From: Lucinisca nassula
Lineage: Eukaryota; Mollusca; Bivalvia; Lucinida; Lucinidae
Reading direction: 5' to 3'
Assembly: GCA_963580285.1 (NCBI GenBank)
Contig: OY757026.1
Coordinates: 50,443,143 to 50,507,142, forward strand
DNA length: 64,000 nucleotides
Positions 22,302 through 34,138 of this stretch are shown here, in pieces (the stretch's first letter is position 1; the number at the start of each line of letters is the position of its first letter). The notes under the pieces were generated by a model, which saw nothing but the letters and a program-made list of their open reading frames with translations, had not been told where the DNA came from and ran no database searches. A program made the translations under genes and the position numbers.

Positions 22302-22462
22302 TGAGTGAGTTTTAGTTTTACGTCCCACCAACAGCTAAGGTCATATGGAGACGGTACCTCGGTTTAAAGACTCATCCGAAAGTCTGGAGAAGCCCGGGAT
22401 CGATCCTGCGATCCCTGGTTTACAAGGCGAGTAGCGTAACCACTGCACCACGGAGGCTTCTT
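22302..22462 (-). mobile_element. SINE-B, tRNA-derived, with 13-bp target duplication
   Basis: Flanked by TTTTATACCCGAG at 22289-22301 and 22463-22475. On the minus strand: head GCCTCCGTGGTGCAGTGGTT (A box TGGTGCAGTGG), B box GGATCGATCCC, CTCCATATGACCTTAGC, tail GGTGGGACGTAAAACTAAAA, then CTCACTCAC. It is inserted at the end of the foldback's right arm. Confidence 0.9.
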
Positions 22463-22479
22463 TTTTATACCCGAGATGC

Positions 22480-22990
22480 CCTATATAACATTAAGACTTA
22501 AATTTACTACCGGATGACTAGCCATTCCTACGTAGGTTGGCTGGTCGTCCGGTACGGGACAGGCAGACTCGTATGCTGGCCATCCAGTACCAGACGGCTA
22601 GCAACAGCCTTTCCATTTTCAAAGGTTCCGGGTCGTTTCGCGGGGTTGGTCGTTTCGCGGCAATTATATTTTAAGGGAGTGACAAACTGAATGGATGAGT
22701 AAATGTACAGATGGATGAATAAATAAATTAATAAATTGGTGAATGGGGCTGTGCATTGGTAGATGGACGGACGTACGGATGAACGGACGGCATTTTGAAT
22801 ATAATGAATGAATGAATGGAGAGTATTGGTAGATGGACAAACGGAAATGAATGAATGACTGAATGAATGAAGCTTGTGCAGATGGACGGACGAGCGGATC
22901 TGAATCTGAACTGTTCATGGTGACACGTCAAATGACACCTATGGGTACTACCCACAAAACACACAACGAATATGCATCACATTATTTTTC
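22480..22990. repeat. small inverted block and GAATGAAT-rich tract
   Basis: Positions 22500-22620 are related to 17640-17860 (CTACCGGATGACTAGCC, GGTCGTCCGGTA). Positions 22680-22900 form a degenerate GGATGAATGAATGA tract. The open frames rich in Ile, His and Ser on its minus strand are low-complexity shadows. Confidence 0.55.
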
Positions 22991-22999
22991 ATATTTCCG

Positions 23000-23400
23000 C
23001 CCCAAAATACACAGACCGTTGGTGACCGTTAGAACCACTTCGCCGAGACGTTTCTAACGAGCACCTGAGCAGAAATTTGAAAAACATAAGAATCTTTGAT
23101 CAGAACAATTTTGATATTTTTTTATTTGGTGGTAGAATTTTCCAGTATTTGAATAAGCATGTTTTCGTAATGCAAACTATTCAACAGACCAGTACGATAA
23201 CACAGCCGTGCGACATAGTGCAGGTTTTCACATCTCTAAAATGACTACTTTTATTATGAAAATTTGTGGTATTTTTTCTTATCTATACCGCAAACATAGG
23301 TTGAGGCGGTTCTAACGAGAACCCACAACCTTTGTCCTGTAGTGGAAATAGCAAAAATAATGTATACCCCAGTAAACCCCAGTTTTCTTCATATATGGTG
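23000..23400. repeat. two hairpins of the 'ACCCACAACCT' family
   Basis: Positions 23018-23068 (GACCGTTAGAACCACTTCG / CGAGACGTTTCTAACGAGCA) and 23290-23342 (CAAACATAGGTTGAGGCGGT...ACCCACAACCTTTGT). The second is followed by the family flank ATGTATACCCCAGTAAACCC. Confidence 0.6.
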
Positions 23401-24339
23401 GGGTTTAGGGGGTGTTCATTCCACGGACTTGTTCATGTGATGCTATGGTTTCAATGTTATGCTTTGTTATATATTTATAATATAAAATATGTATTTTGTT
23501 ATGCATAAATTTATGGGGAAAAAAATGAAAAGAAAGTGTAAAACGTTATGTTTCTATTCCTACCCAGGTTGAGCTACAGTAGAGTCTGTATAAAAGTAAA
23601 ACCAACATTTTACACATGGCACTTAATGTGTACTATTGAATATTACTCTTTAAGTGACATTTTTGTAAACTTTTATTCAGACACCACTGTTTAAAAATAT
23701 TTTGTTTCTTGGAATTGAGGTTAAACGTCCCCGTCAACACAACGTTATAATGTAACCAGTTATATCATGTCAGTATTTGTGCAGAAAGATGAGTAAATAA
23801 AACATCATGTTAGCAAGATATGCAATAACGTCCCCTCTAAACCCAACTTTATACAGTGAAAATTGGGTTTTCGCATACACTTTATTTTTCTTATTCTAGA
23901 ACATAGACAAATAGACGGTTCTAATCCAAAATCTATGTTTTGAGTAGAAAGAAAAATATGTCACATTTTTAAATATAAACAGTCATTTTGAAGCCATAAA
24001 TCCCATTTTATTGCAAAGACTTGTTAACCTTATGTGAGCTCAAATATCTTTCTCAAAAAGGTGGTAGCGCAGCTGCTCAAACCGTCAATAGGTCGTCCAG
24101 CTGCACCAAATGAGGGCAAAACCATGTTTTCCGGAACTCCCAATACCCCTATCAATCCCTTCACATACCAAAACAAACATTTTCTTTCTTTCTTTCTTCC
24201 GGTTTCGCTTTAACCCCGGTAGGGGACACAGACGGTGTATATCTCATACACTCCAGTAACCTCAATCAATAGGGCTTGAAAAAAATAAGGGCGAAACGAC
24301 CCACCTAATCAGGACGAAACACGACTCACGGGCGAAACA
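23401..24339. other. unassigned DNA with a SINE tail
   Basis: Positions 23705-23745 hold only the 3' tail of a SINE (minus strand, GACGGGGACGTTTAACCTCA). Positions 23893-23940 are a decayed hairpin arm (GACGGTTCTAATCC). Positions 24180-24200 are a (TTTC)n run. No genes are seen. Confidence 0.4.
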
Positions 24340-24366
24340 ACCGAGACCTGGGAAAGTATAAAACCC

Positions 24367-27171
24367 GGTGTAACAGGCCGGTTCTTCCCCCCAGTCAGTT
24401 TCTTCCCCGGGGAAGAATTGGGCCGGCCCGTTTCTTCCCCGGGGAAGAAACTGACTAGTCAGTTTCTTCCCCACCCAGTCAGTTTCTTCCCCACCTGGAA
24501 TTTTTTTAGAACCATAAAGAAAGAGTAATTTATGCCCCACAAATTGTTAAAAATTTAAAAAGAAACCATTCTGAATTAGTTTTGAGCCTTTACAGCTTGA
24601 ATGGCAAAATTTTCTCTATGCCATACAATATATGGAGACCCAAGGAAATTGTCATCCCAATTCCAGTATCTATGATTAATTTTCTTAGCTTTTTATGACA
24701 TTAATTGGTATTAACTAAACAGATATAATAAGCAACAACCCATTAGTGCTCCAATCTGAATATAATTTGGAAAATGGGGGTGGGGAAGAACTGGGCCGAC
24801 CCATTTCTTCCCCACCCCAGATTTTTCTGTTTACTAAAAATTCTTGTGATAAATGTTCTTCACTTTAAAAGACATAAATTGGTATTAACTACAGAGCTAT
24901 AATAAGCAACAAATGTTTGGCCCTTAAATTTCAATAGAATTCGGAGACTGGGGGTTGGGGAAGAACTGGGCCGGCCCAGTTCTTCCCCACCCAAGATGTT
25001 TCTGTTTACTAATAATTCTTGTGATAAATTTCCTTTGCTTTTTAGGATAAAAATTGGTATAAACTAAAAAGATATATAAGCAAAAAATGTTTGGAGCTTT
25101 ATTATCAAGAGAATTTGGAGGCTGGGGTGGGGAAGAACTGGGCCGGCCCAGTCCTTCCCCACCCCAGATGTTTCTGCTTACTACTAATTCTGGTGACAAA
25201 TTTCCTTTTCTTTTTAAGACATAAATTAGTATAAACTAAACAGATATAATATGCAACAAATGTTTGGAGCTCAAATCTTAATAGAATTTGGAGACTGGGG
25301 ATGGGGAAGAACTGGGCCAGCCCGTTTCTTCCCCACCCCAGATGTTTCTGTTTACTAAAAATTCTTCTGATAAATTTTCTTCACTTTTAAAGACATAAAT
25401 TGGTATTAACTAAACAGATATAATAAGCCACAAATTTTTGGCACTTAAATTTCAATAGAATTCGGAGACTCGGGTTGGGGAAGAACTGGGCCGGCCGGTT
25501 TCTTCCCCACCCTTGGGTAGTGTTGTACAGTTATGTCAGTTATATTGCTGAAGATGTCTTGGGTGGGGAAGAACTGGGCCAGTCCGTTTCTTTCCCACCC
25601 TTGATAAGTATTGTAATGTTAAGTCAATTATGACATTGAAGGTGTCGGGGTGGGGAAGAACTGGGCCGGCCCATTTCTTCCCCACCCCTTGGTAGTGTTG
25701 TACAGTTATGTCAGTTATATCGCTGAAGATGTCTGGGGTGGGGAAGAACTGGGGTGGCCCATTTCTTCCCCCACCCTTGGGTAGTGTTGTACAGTTATTT
25801 CAGTTATATTGCTGAAGATGTCTGGGGTGGGGAAGAACTGGGGTGGCCCATTTCTTCCCCCACCCTTGGGTAGTGTTGTACAGTTATTTCAGTTATATTG
25901 CTGAAGATGTCTTGGGTGGGGAAGGACTGGGCGGCCAGTTTCTTCCCCACCCTTGGTAAGTGTTGTACTGTTAAGTCAATTATGACGTTGAAGGTGTCTG
26001 GGGTGGGGAAGAACTGGGCCTGCCCGTTTCTTCCCCACCCTTGGCTAGTGTTGTACAGTTATATCAGAGGATGTCTGAGGCAGGGAAGAACTGGGGCGAC
26101 CTGTTTCTTCCCCACCCTTGTGTAGTGATGTACAATTAAATCAGTTATGATGTTTAAGTTGTCTGTGGTGGGGAAGAACTAGGCTGGCCCAGTCCTGCCC
26201 CACCCCCAATCTCAAAATTCTATTTAGATTTGAGCTCCAAACATTTTTTGCTTATTATGTCTTTTTAGTTTATTCCAATTTTTGTCTTAAAAAGCGAAGA
26301 AAATTTATCACAAGAATTTTTTGTAAACAGAAAAATCTGGGGTGGGGAAGAAACGGGCCGTCCCAGTTCTTCCCCACCCCCAGTCTCCAAACTGTATTTA
26401 GATTTGAGCTCCAAACATTTGTTGCTTATTATATCCTTTTAGTGTATACCAACTTTCGTCTTAAAAAGCAAAGAAAATTTATCACAAGACTTTTTTGCAA
26501 ACAGAAAAACCTGGGGTGCGGAAGAAACGGGCCGTCCCAGTTCTTCCCCACCCCCAGTCTCCAAATTCTATTTAGATTTGAGCTCCAAACATTTGTTGCT
26601 TATTATATCCTTTAAGTGTATACCAACTTTTGTCTTAAAAAGCGAAGATCATTTATCACAAGAATTTTTTGCAAACAGAAAAATCTGGGGTGGGGAAGAA
26701 ACGGGCCGGCCCAGTTCTTCCCCAGCCCAAGTCTTCAAATTCTATTTAGATCTGAGCGTCAAACATTTGTGGCTTATTATATCTGTTTAGTTAATACTAA
26801 TTTATGTCTTAAAAAGCAAAGAAAATTCATCAAAGATGCTTGAATTGGGATGCCTATTTTATTGCATCTCCATGAATGGTGTAGCATAGAGCAAATTTTG
26901 TCATTCACGCTAAAGGGACACAGAACTTATTCAGAATGGTCTCTTTTCTCATTTATAACAAATTGTGAGCTGAAAATTATTCATTGACTATGGTTCTGAA
27001 AAAAATTCAGGTGGGGAAGAAACTGACTGGGTGGGGAAGAAACTGACTAGTTAGTTTCTTCCCCCGGGGAAGAAACGGGCCGGCCCAGTTCTTCCCCCGG
27101 GGAATAAACGGGCCGGCCCAGTTCTTCCCCGGGGAAGACCCGGGCCGGGGGAAGAAACTGACCGTTACACC
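24367..27171. repeat. inner element made of GGGGAAGAA palindromes
   Basis: Ends GGTGTAAC and GTTACACC are inverted. About 18 copies of a 32-bp palindrome built from GGGGAAGAACTGGGCC and its reverse complement are spaced along it. Left half (24770-25510): 170-180-bp units with TTTCTGTTTACTAA and AACAAATGTTTGG. Centre (25510-26160): about eight 88-bp units with TAGTGTTGTACAGTTAT. Right half (26200-26850): the 175-bp units inverted. Outermost flanks 24500-24680 and 26860-27005 are also inverted. It carries no coding sequence. Confidence 0.88.
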
Positions 27172-27599
27172 GGGAGTAACAGCCGGCAGGCGGGAGTAAA
27201 ATCCGGGAGTAAATTTTGGCAATCGAATAAAGGTATTAAACATTAACATATCTGGATGAAATTTGGATGAAAAGTAGAATATAGACTCCTCTTTAAAATG
27301 CATATAAGTTTTATATTTATAATTGAGTACTTTTCAAGAAATGATCCGAAATATATGACCATGTCGCAAACTTTTCGCCCGGGAGTAGCTTTTTGCGGTA
27401 TTGACGATGTCAAGCATTTTGAAAAATATGTTCAGTCTGGGATTGCTACAAGAATAAGTTTGGGTATTATCAATTGAAAACATATCAAAGATTAGAAAAA
27501 TACAAAAATAAACTTATTTCATCGCTCCGTGAAGTAAGTAATTGACCCGGGAGTAGGCCGGGAGTAATTTCTGGGTTGAAATTGGTGTTTATTGGCGTT

Positions 27600-27950
27600 A
27601 TTGCCTATGTCACATACACTGTATTTATTAAACGTAGTCATACTACCCTGACAGCTAATAGCAACGGCACTGATCAGACTGCGGAGGTAATTGTGTCATC
27701 GTTTCTACATTATACGGCCATAAAACAAATAGCGCCAAATATAAATGTTCCCGGGTCACATACTCAAACGCCTCTTAAATCATAGGAGCAGGGCGTGAGT
27801 TGGATTGGGGGTTTGGATGTGTGTCGAGTCCCGATATGACAAGTAAATAAATACATGTACTACATGCTGAATCTCAGTTTTTCTTCCGACAGGTTTAAGA
27901 AATACAATGTATGTGATAGAAGCTTTATGGCCGAGAAAAAGGCAAATAAA
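27600..27950. other. loop of the outer foldback
   Basis: The unpaired 350 bp between the arms. Open frames of 60-69 codons on either strand show no domain. CTGATCAGACTGCGGAGG at about 27671 is a fragment of the shared hairpin. Confidence 0.4.
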
Positions 27951-28372
27951 AGCCGATTTCAACCCATAAATTACTCCCGGCCCACTCCCGGGTCAATTAT
28001 TTACTAGGCGGAGCGATGAAATAACTTTAATTTTGCATTTTTCTAATCTCTGATATGTTTTTAATTGATAATACATATAAAGTAATTCTTGTAGAAACCC
28101 CAGACTGAACATATTTTGCAAAATGCTTGACATCGTCAATACCGCGAAAGTTACTCCCGGGCAAAAAATTTGCGACGTGGTCGTATATTTCGGTTCATAT
28201 CTTGAAAAGTACATGATAATAATGATAACACTTGTATGCATTTTAAAGAAAAGTCTATATTCTACTTTTGGTTCAAATTTCATCCAGATATGTGAATGTT
28301 TAGTACCTTTTTTCGATTGTCAAAATTTACTCCCGGATTTTACTCCCGGGTTTTATACTTTCCCCCCCGAGA

Positions 28373-28982
28373 CCTTTCCAAAACTTAACTTGACGTCTAG
28401 TCGTGGAAATGATCGAACTGGGAAGGGCATCCCAATCTCTAATGTTCACCAAGTCTTTCAATTACCTAAGGTTTTTGACTCCATACTTCCCATCCTGGTG
28501 TTTTCTTGGTCCTGATTCGTCGACCCATAGTTCAGTTCATTTGATCTGAGGTCTGTGAAAGAGCCTACTTCCTCGGACATGATTTGATTTCTGGGGAAAA
28601 GTTGTTGTTGTGTTTATTTGCAAAAGATTTACATAAAAGGTTCAAAGTAAGCAAAATGATGAAATCAACAATGACATTTTTAACAAGGATATTAGCCCTA
28701 AAATGATCAAAATATGAAGTCTGTTTATCTTTTGGCAATTTTGACAGTTCTACATCACTGAACACTATTATCGCGCGTCTGTATAACCAGGAAGCTGGTG
28801 ACTTATGCGCTACGAACATGAATAATTTTTATGAAACGTTACCACTCGATTACAGTTTGAGATCACAACTGAAATCAGCATAGATGAGTTAATTTGTGGA
28901 CATACACAGACAATGGTATGGCGCTGTCTAGTTTTCACGGTTCTCAGATCTCTTTTGATAAATAAAGCTTTTAAGAGACCTA
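28373..28982. other. unassigned DNA
   Basis: The 84-codon minus frame at 28565-28819 has no motif I know. Positions 28863-28903 recur inverted at 34460-34500, fused there to another piece from 28.3 kb. Confidence 0.35.
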
Positions 28983-29245
28983 TAGGGTTCGCCGGCGTGA
29001 CGTCACTGCCCGTAGCAACCGATAGGCCGCCATTTTGGAGGTGAAAACAATAACATAGCGACCGGCAATCACCCTTTAGATCGCTATCAATTACATTGAA
29101 TAAAATCGTTTTTGCATGTTACTGTAAGTAAAAATGATAAAAAGTAAAGAATAACGAGGCGGGAAATTTCCATTTAGTGAAATAACAGCTGCCTGATAAC
29201 CGATGTCTACGGACTAGTGTCAAGTGTTGTGTATTTGGAGGTGTC

Positions 29246-29281
29246 ATGGACTCGGGAAATATACTCTATCCAAGTGTCAAG
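29246..29281 (+). CDS. possible short first exon (plus strand)
   Basis: ATG at 29246 opens 12 codons (MDSGNILYPSVK) ending at an excellent donor, AAG|GTAGGT. It lies about 200 bp downstream of the CRE/YY1-like promoter patch at the element's left end. No continuing exon was identified, and the call rests only on the start and donor context. The same sequence recurs 1578 bp to the right. Confidence 0.2.
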
Positions 29282-29599
29282 GTAGGTTTGACATTCTGTT
29301 TATTGTCAAAATAACACAGATCAGATTGATAAGAGGAGCTGTCTGATCTGAGTCCACACTGTTTGTCTGTAAAAAATCGTTGACTGCCGGTAGCTTTAAG
29401 TCATTTCTGCAAACAGTGTGGGCCCAGATCAGACTGCTCATCTGATCTGGGCCCATACTGTTTGCATGCCATATGTCATTTCTGCAAATAGTGTGAACCC
29501 AGATCCGAGGTTATGCCAAGGCTAGGGGGACAGGCTAGTTTGTTAGTTCATTTACAAGGCACACATTCTAAAGACCTTGTTGTTGTTTTGACCTTTAGA

Positions 29600-29925
29600 T
29601 CAGAGGCACAGGGGCCCGGCGCATTTTTTTTGTGATTTGGAAAATGTATAAAGAAAAAAAAAGGGAAATAGGCCCGGCGCATTTTTTTGTGATTTGGAAA
29701 ATGTATAAAGAAAAAAAATATTTTTTTTTTGTGATTTGGAAAATGTATAAAGAAAAAAAAAGGGAAATGATACTAAATATAGACCTTTTTGGAAAATGTA
29801 TAAAGAAAAAAAATGGGAAATTTTCCAAATCACAAAAAAAAATGCGCCGGGCCCCTTCATTTCCCATTTTTTTTCTTTATACATTTTCCAAATCACAAAA
29901 AAAATGCGCCGGGCCCCTGTGATCA
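29600..29925. repeat. inverted block of 'GGCCCGGCGCATTTTTTT' units
   Basis: Direct copies of GGCCCGGCGCATTTTTTT plus GATTTGGAAAATGTATAAAG (29611, 29671, 29735) face inverted copies (29815-29920, ending AAATGCGCCGGGCCCC). The frames of 90-110 codons here are low-complexity shadows. An identical block lies at 31178-31503. Confidence 0.85.
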
Positions 29926-30208
29926 GAGGCATTCATTTTAGGACCCCTGTTCATCTTCTTTAGCACACCCAGTAAGGAGTTTTTTTTCTACACTTTAAAG
30001 TTAATTAAAATCAATTTCTAAATTTAGTCACCCATCCAACACCTGTGGTGATGTTCCAAGGGATCGCCTCGGTAAGTGCAGAAATGTTGTTGAATGGGAG
30101 AAATACGAGCACTAGAGAGAAATCAACAGACAATTTTACCAATAGAAAGGACAATTTCAGTTCATTATCAACAAAGCATGGCCCAAAGAATAATGTATTG
30201 TGAATCAC

Positions 30209-30416
30209 CTGTTATAAAATGTTGACTGCACATGTAAACATATTTTGATGTAGGAATCCAGTCTGAACCATCAGCGTTCTGGCGACTGCAGGCCCTTATC
30301 CAGCGAGACCGTCTCTCTGGATGTTTTTCTCCATTTGGGAACTGATAGAACGATAGCTTTTTATCCAGTTGTAAATGATGATTTGTACAACCACCTGCAC
30401 TACAGATTTTTGGCAT
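30209..30416 (-). CDS. THAP zinc-finger exon, copy 1
   Basis: ATG at 30416 opens 69 codons of a THAP domain: MPKICSAGGCTNHH, then KKLSFYQFP, then RRSRWIRACSR, DWIPTSKYVYMCSQHF. The C2CH zinc ligands are Cys5, Cys10, and the Cys and His of MCSQHF. The invariant Trp (SRWIRA) and Pro (IPTS) are present. The frame reaches a donor ACAG|GTGATT at 30209. The AVPTIF box expected at the domain's C-terminus would be on the next exon, which was not found. THAP domains are DNA-binding modules of P-element transposases and derived host proteins. Because the exon lies 145 bp inside an inverted-repeat element, transposon origin is favoured. The codons are intact. Confidence 0.8.
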
Positions 30417-30560
30417 GTTTTATCAAAATTGTAAGAAATATGCTAGTGACTTGGGTTTTATTTACACTATTTGCTTATTCAAAATGGCGTTTGTATTCAC
30501 CTGCGTGCTCGTTGCTATCACGTGACAAACGAAAGTACCCGGATGACCGGCGAACCCTAT

Positions 30561-32138
30561 TAGGGTTCGCCGGCGTGACGTCACTGCCCGTAGCAACCGA
30601 TAGGCCGCCATTTTGGAGGTGAAAACAATAACATAGCGACCGGCAATCACCCTTTAGATCGCTATCAATTACATTGAATAAAATCGTTTTTGCATGTTAC
30701 TGTAAGTAAAAATGATAAAAAGTAAAGAATAACGAGGCGGGAAATTTCCATTTAGTGAAATAACAGCTGCCTGATAACCGATGTCTACGGACTAGTGTCA
30801 AGTGTTGTGTATTTGGAGGTGTCATGGACTCGGGAAATATACTCTATCCAAGTGTCAAGGTAGGTTTGACATTCTGTTTATTGTCAAAATAACACAGATC
30901 AGATTGATAAGAGGAGCTGTCTGATCTGAGTCCACACTGTTTGTCTGTAAAAAATCGTTGACTGCCGGTAGCTTTAAGTCATTTCTGCAAACAGTGTGGG
31001 CCCAGATCAGACTGCTCATCTGATCTGGGCCCATACTGTTTGCATGCCATATGTCATTTCTGCAAATAGTGTGAACCCAGATCCGAGGTTATGCCAAGGC
31101 TAGGGGGACAGGCTAGTTTGTTAGTTCATTTACAAGGCACACATTCTAAAGACCTTGTTGTTGTTTTGACCTTTAGATCAGAGGCACAGGGGCCCGGCGC
31201 ATTTTTTTTGTGATTTGGAAAATGTATAAAGAAAAAAAAAGGGAAATAGGCCCGGCGCATTTTTTTGTGATTTGGAAAATGTATAAAGAAAAAAAATATT
31301 TTTTTTTTGTGATTTGGAAAATGTATAAAGAAAAAAAAAGGGAAATGATACTAAATATAGACCTTTTTGGAAAATGTATAAAGAAAAAAAATGGGAAATT
31401 TTCCAAATCACAAAAAAAAATGCGCCGGGCCCCTTCATTTCCCATTTTTTTTCTTTATACATTTTCCAAATCACAAAAAAAATGCGCCGGGCCCCTGTGA
31501 TCAGAGGCATTCATTTTAGGACCCCTGTTCATCTTCTTTAGCACACCCAGTAAGGAGTTTTTTTTCTACACTTTAAAGTTAATTAAAATCAATTTCTAAA
31601 TTTAGTCACCCATCCAACACCTGTGGTGATGTTCCAAGGGATCGCCTCGGTAAGTGCAGAAATGTTGTTGAATGGGAGAAATACGAGCACTAGAGAGAAA
31701 TCAACAGACAATTTTACCAATAGAAAGGACAATTTCAGTTCATTATCAACAAAGCATGGCCCAAAGAATAATGTATTGTGAATCACCTGTTATAAAATGT
31801 TGACTGCACATGTAAACATATTTTGATGTAGGAATCCAGTCTGAACCATCAGCGTTCTGGCGACTGCAGGCCCTTATCCAGCGAGACCGTCTCTCTGGAT
31901 GTTTTTCTCCATTTGGGAACTGATAGAACGATAGCTTTTTATCCAGTTGTAAATGATGATTTGTACAACCACCTGCACTACAGATTTTTGGCATGTTTTA
32001 TCAAAATTGTAAGAAATATGCTAGTGACTTGGGTTTTATTTACACTATTTGCTTATTCAAAATGGCGTTTGTATTCACCTGCGTGCTCGTTGCTATCACG
32101 TGACAAACGAAAGTACCCGGATGACCGGCGAACCCTAT
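30561..32138. mobile_element. 1578-bp TIR element, tandem copy 2
   Basis: A head-to-tail repeat of 28983-30560. I noticed no base difference, and all predicted peptides in the two copies are the same. The junction reads CGAACCCTAT|TAGGGTTCG. The right flank ATTGCGC follows 32138. It is either a very recent duplication (dimer of the element) or an assembly duplication. Confidence 0.9.
31787..31994 (-). CDS. THAP zinc-finger exon, copy 2
   Basis: A duplicate, 1578 bp to the right, of the exon at 30209-30416. It has the same ATG, the same C2CH ligands (MPKICSAGGC ... MCSQHF), the same Trp and Pro, and the same ACAG|GTGATT donor. Nothing distinguishes it from copy 1, so it shares the same interpretation: a DNA-binding exon of a THAP-type transposase or a gene derived from one, with catalytic exons absent. 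Confidence 0.8.
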
Positions 32139-32545
32139 TGCGCTATATACTGGTACCGTTTTCTGCTATAGGAGGTTTTAGGAATTCCGTTTATGACGTC
32201 ATTCTTGCGCATGCGCAAAGTACTGGCCGTCAATTGAAACGGCCATCGCTATTCAAATGTATTGGCGGAACTTAAAATGCTAACAATATTCAGACATTTG
32301 AGAGATAATATACCCGTTTTCATTGAAATAATGCCTCGAGAAGGACAGACTGATATTTTACTTTCAACACCGAAATTCATTTATCCTAAATCCTTTTTTA
32401 ATTGACGAAAATCATTTCGTGAATGACCCATGTCAATGGCTTGAGATTTTTAATTGACGAAAATCTTTTCGTGAATGACCCATGTCAATATGGCTTGAGA
32501 TAGCGTTATTCACAAAATAAGTTTTTACGTAACTTTCGTTTTATT
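32139..32545. other. promoter-like patch and a short tandem duplication
   Basis: TGACGTCA at about 32193 and the NRF1-type palindrome TGCGCATGCGCA at about 32203 lie together. Positions 32398-32508 hold two copies of AATTGACGAAAATC...GTGAATGACCCATGTCAAT. No open gene follows. Confidence 0.4.
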
Positions 32546-32549
32546 CGCT

Positions 32550-32801
<252 letters not shown>

Positions 32802-32859
32802 CAGAAATCTGTCCAACGATCTGTCTATATGAGCAATTTAAATGTCTATACTGACAGTC

Positions 32860-32967
32860 GAAATAAACTAATGAGTGGACTAACGGAGGGGCTTTGAGTC
32901 AATGTTGGTTCGACGTCATGCCGTCGACACCCACTCCAACTCACTTCACTCTCACATGACCGTTGGC

Positions 32968-33018
<51 letters not shown>

Positions 33019-33270
33019 TTGACTGACAAACTACTGACAAACTGGCAGTAGACAGACAGACGACACACAGACCGACTGACTGAATGACTACTAACAGACG
33101 AACAGTCGGACTGTTAGACAGACAAATAAACATACTGACAGTCGAAAAAAACAACAACCAATGAGTGGACTTACAGACGGGCGTCGAATCAACGTTGGCT
33201 CGACGTCATGTCGTCGACAACCACTCCAACTCGCTTCAATGGCACGTGACCGTTGAGATGGTTTGACTGA
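32860..33270. repeat. two-copy direct repeat with (GA)n between
   Basis: ATGAGTGGACTAACGGAGGG...TTGGTTCGACGTCATGCCGT (32867-32968) recurs as ATGAGTGGACTTACAGACGG...TTGGCTCGACGTCATGTCGT (33157-33260). A (GA)24 tract at 32969-33016 lies between, plus GACAGACAGACGAC-rich spacers. Confidence 0.8.
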
Positions 33271-33281
33271 GAAGCCCATAA

Positions 33282-33502
33282 CCCTTTTTGTACCAAAATG
33301 GAATCTTCCTCCTTATATATAGCAGGAGTCATTTTCAAAATTTAGGGGTGTCAGGTTGTGTTTTCTTCAAAATTTATTTGGAAAATGGCCGAACTTTTTG
33401 CAAACAGTGTAGGCCCTGATCAGACGCAGCGTTCTGTGGCGTCTGATCTGGGCCTGCACTGTTTGTCACTTACCCCTTTTGTGGTTTCCGGTACCAAATG
33501 GG
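33282..33502. mobile_element. TTAA-type MITE, second family, older copy
   Basis: Ends CCCTTTTTGTACC and GGTACCAAATGGG. The flanks ATAA and TTAG look like decayed TTAA. The internal hairpin at 33400-33466 keeps the T-T mismatch (GCCCTGATCAGACGC / GCGTCTGATCTGGGC). It is inverted relative to 15299-15509. Confidence 0.78.
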
Positions 33503-33874
33503 TTAGTGTAGACCTAAGGGCTGGGCAGGTTGAACCAATCTACAAATCTACCAGATTTTACTGTAAAATCTTGCACTTGCGAAGGAGTGTTTAACATTCT
33601 TATGCTCTGAAAGGGTGTTCTACGTTTGTTTTGAATTTAATGTTCCAATCCCACTGAGTCTTGATTGGTCCGAGCATTTGACAAATGATATTTTATTAAG
33701 CAACGCCGTATTATCCAGCTCGTATTATCGCCAACAAAACGTTGTGACGTTTCATCGACGTTGCAATGTCAAATTCAATGCATCGCTTTGAAGTTGGTTT
33801 GATGTAGACACGACGTTGTTGACACGCTACATGTCGGTTGACGTAGCGTCATTTAACGACAAACTGTAATTTAC

Positions 33875-33953
<79 letters not shown>

Positions 33954-34138
33954 GTATGTACAATATATCATTTTCGTAATGCGAAATTTCACATCTGGCA
34001 GCATATCGGTGTTTCTCCCATTATCTTACATTAGAATTCCCCAAAAGTTTAAAAGAATTCCACTGTTTTATGCTGTAATTAACACTTTATCTGTCCCACT
34101 GCCTTTGAAGCAATACAACAGATGACGGCCAGGGATTT
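33503..34138. other. unassigned DNA with (GA)n
   Basis: (GA)37 at 33878-33951. A run of ACGTTG/CAACGT motifs (33730-33850). Nothing coding. Confidence 0.45.

Larger units (their letters stand above)
24340..28372. repeat. outer foldback, split by an inner palindromic element
   Basis: The left end GGGAAAGTATAAAACCCGG (about 24350) is the inverse of the right end CCCGGGTTTTATACTTTCCC (about 28344). Long inverted arms GGGAGTAAAATCCGGGAGTA... at 27172-27600 pair with 27950-28345. The left end is separated from its arm by the 24367-27171 insertion. A fragment of the right arm (TTTACTCCCGGATT) recurs at 34500-34545. Confidence 0.82.
28983..30560. mobile_element. 1578-bp TIR element carrying a THAP exon, copy 1
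   Basis: It begins TAGGGTTCGCCGG and ends CCGGCGAACCCTA(T), so it has 13-bp inverted ends. Near the left end are TGACGTCA and CCGCCATTTTGG, and near the right end an inverted CGCCATTTTG. It contains two hairpins of the shared family (29315-29365 and 29409-29465, the latter fully paired) and an internal inverted block of GATTTGGAAAATGTATAAAG units (29600-29925). The THAP exon suggests a P-element-like or other THAP-transposase relic. No catalytic domain is present. Confidence 0.65.

Noticed and set aside
29595..31510. Frames of 90-110 codons rich in Phe, Lys and Ile
   Set aside because: Low-complexity shadows of the GATTTGGAAAATGTATAAAG inverted block, on both strands and in both duplicate copies.
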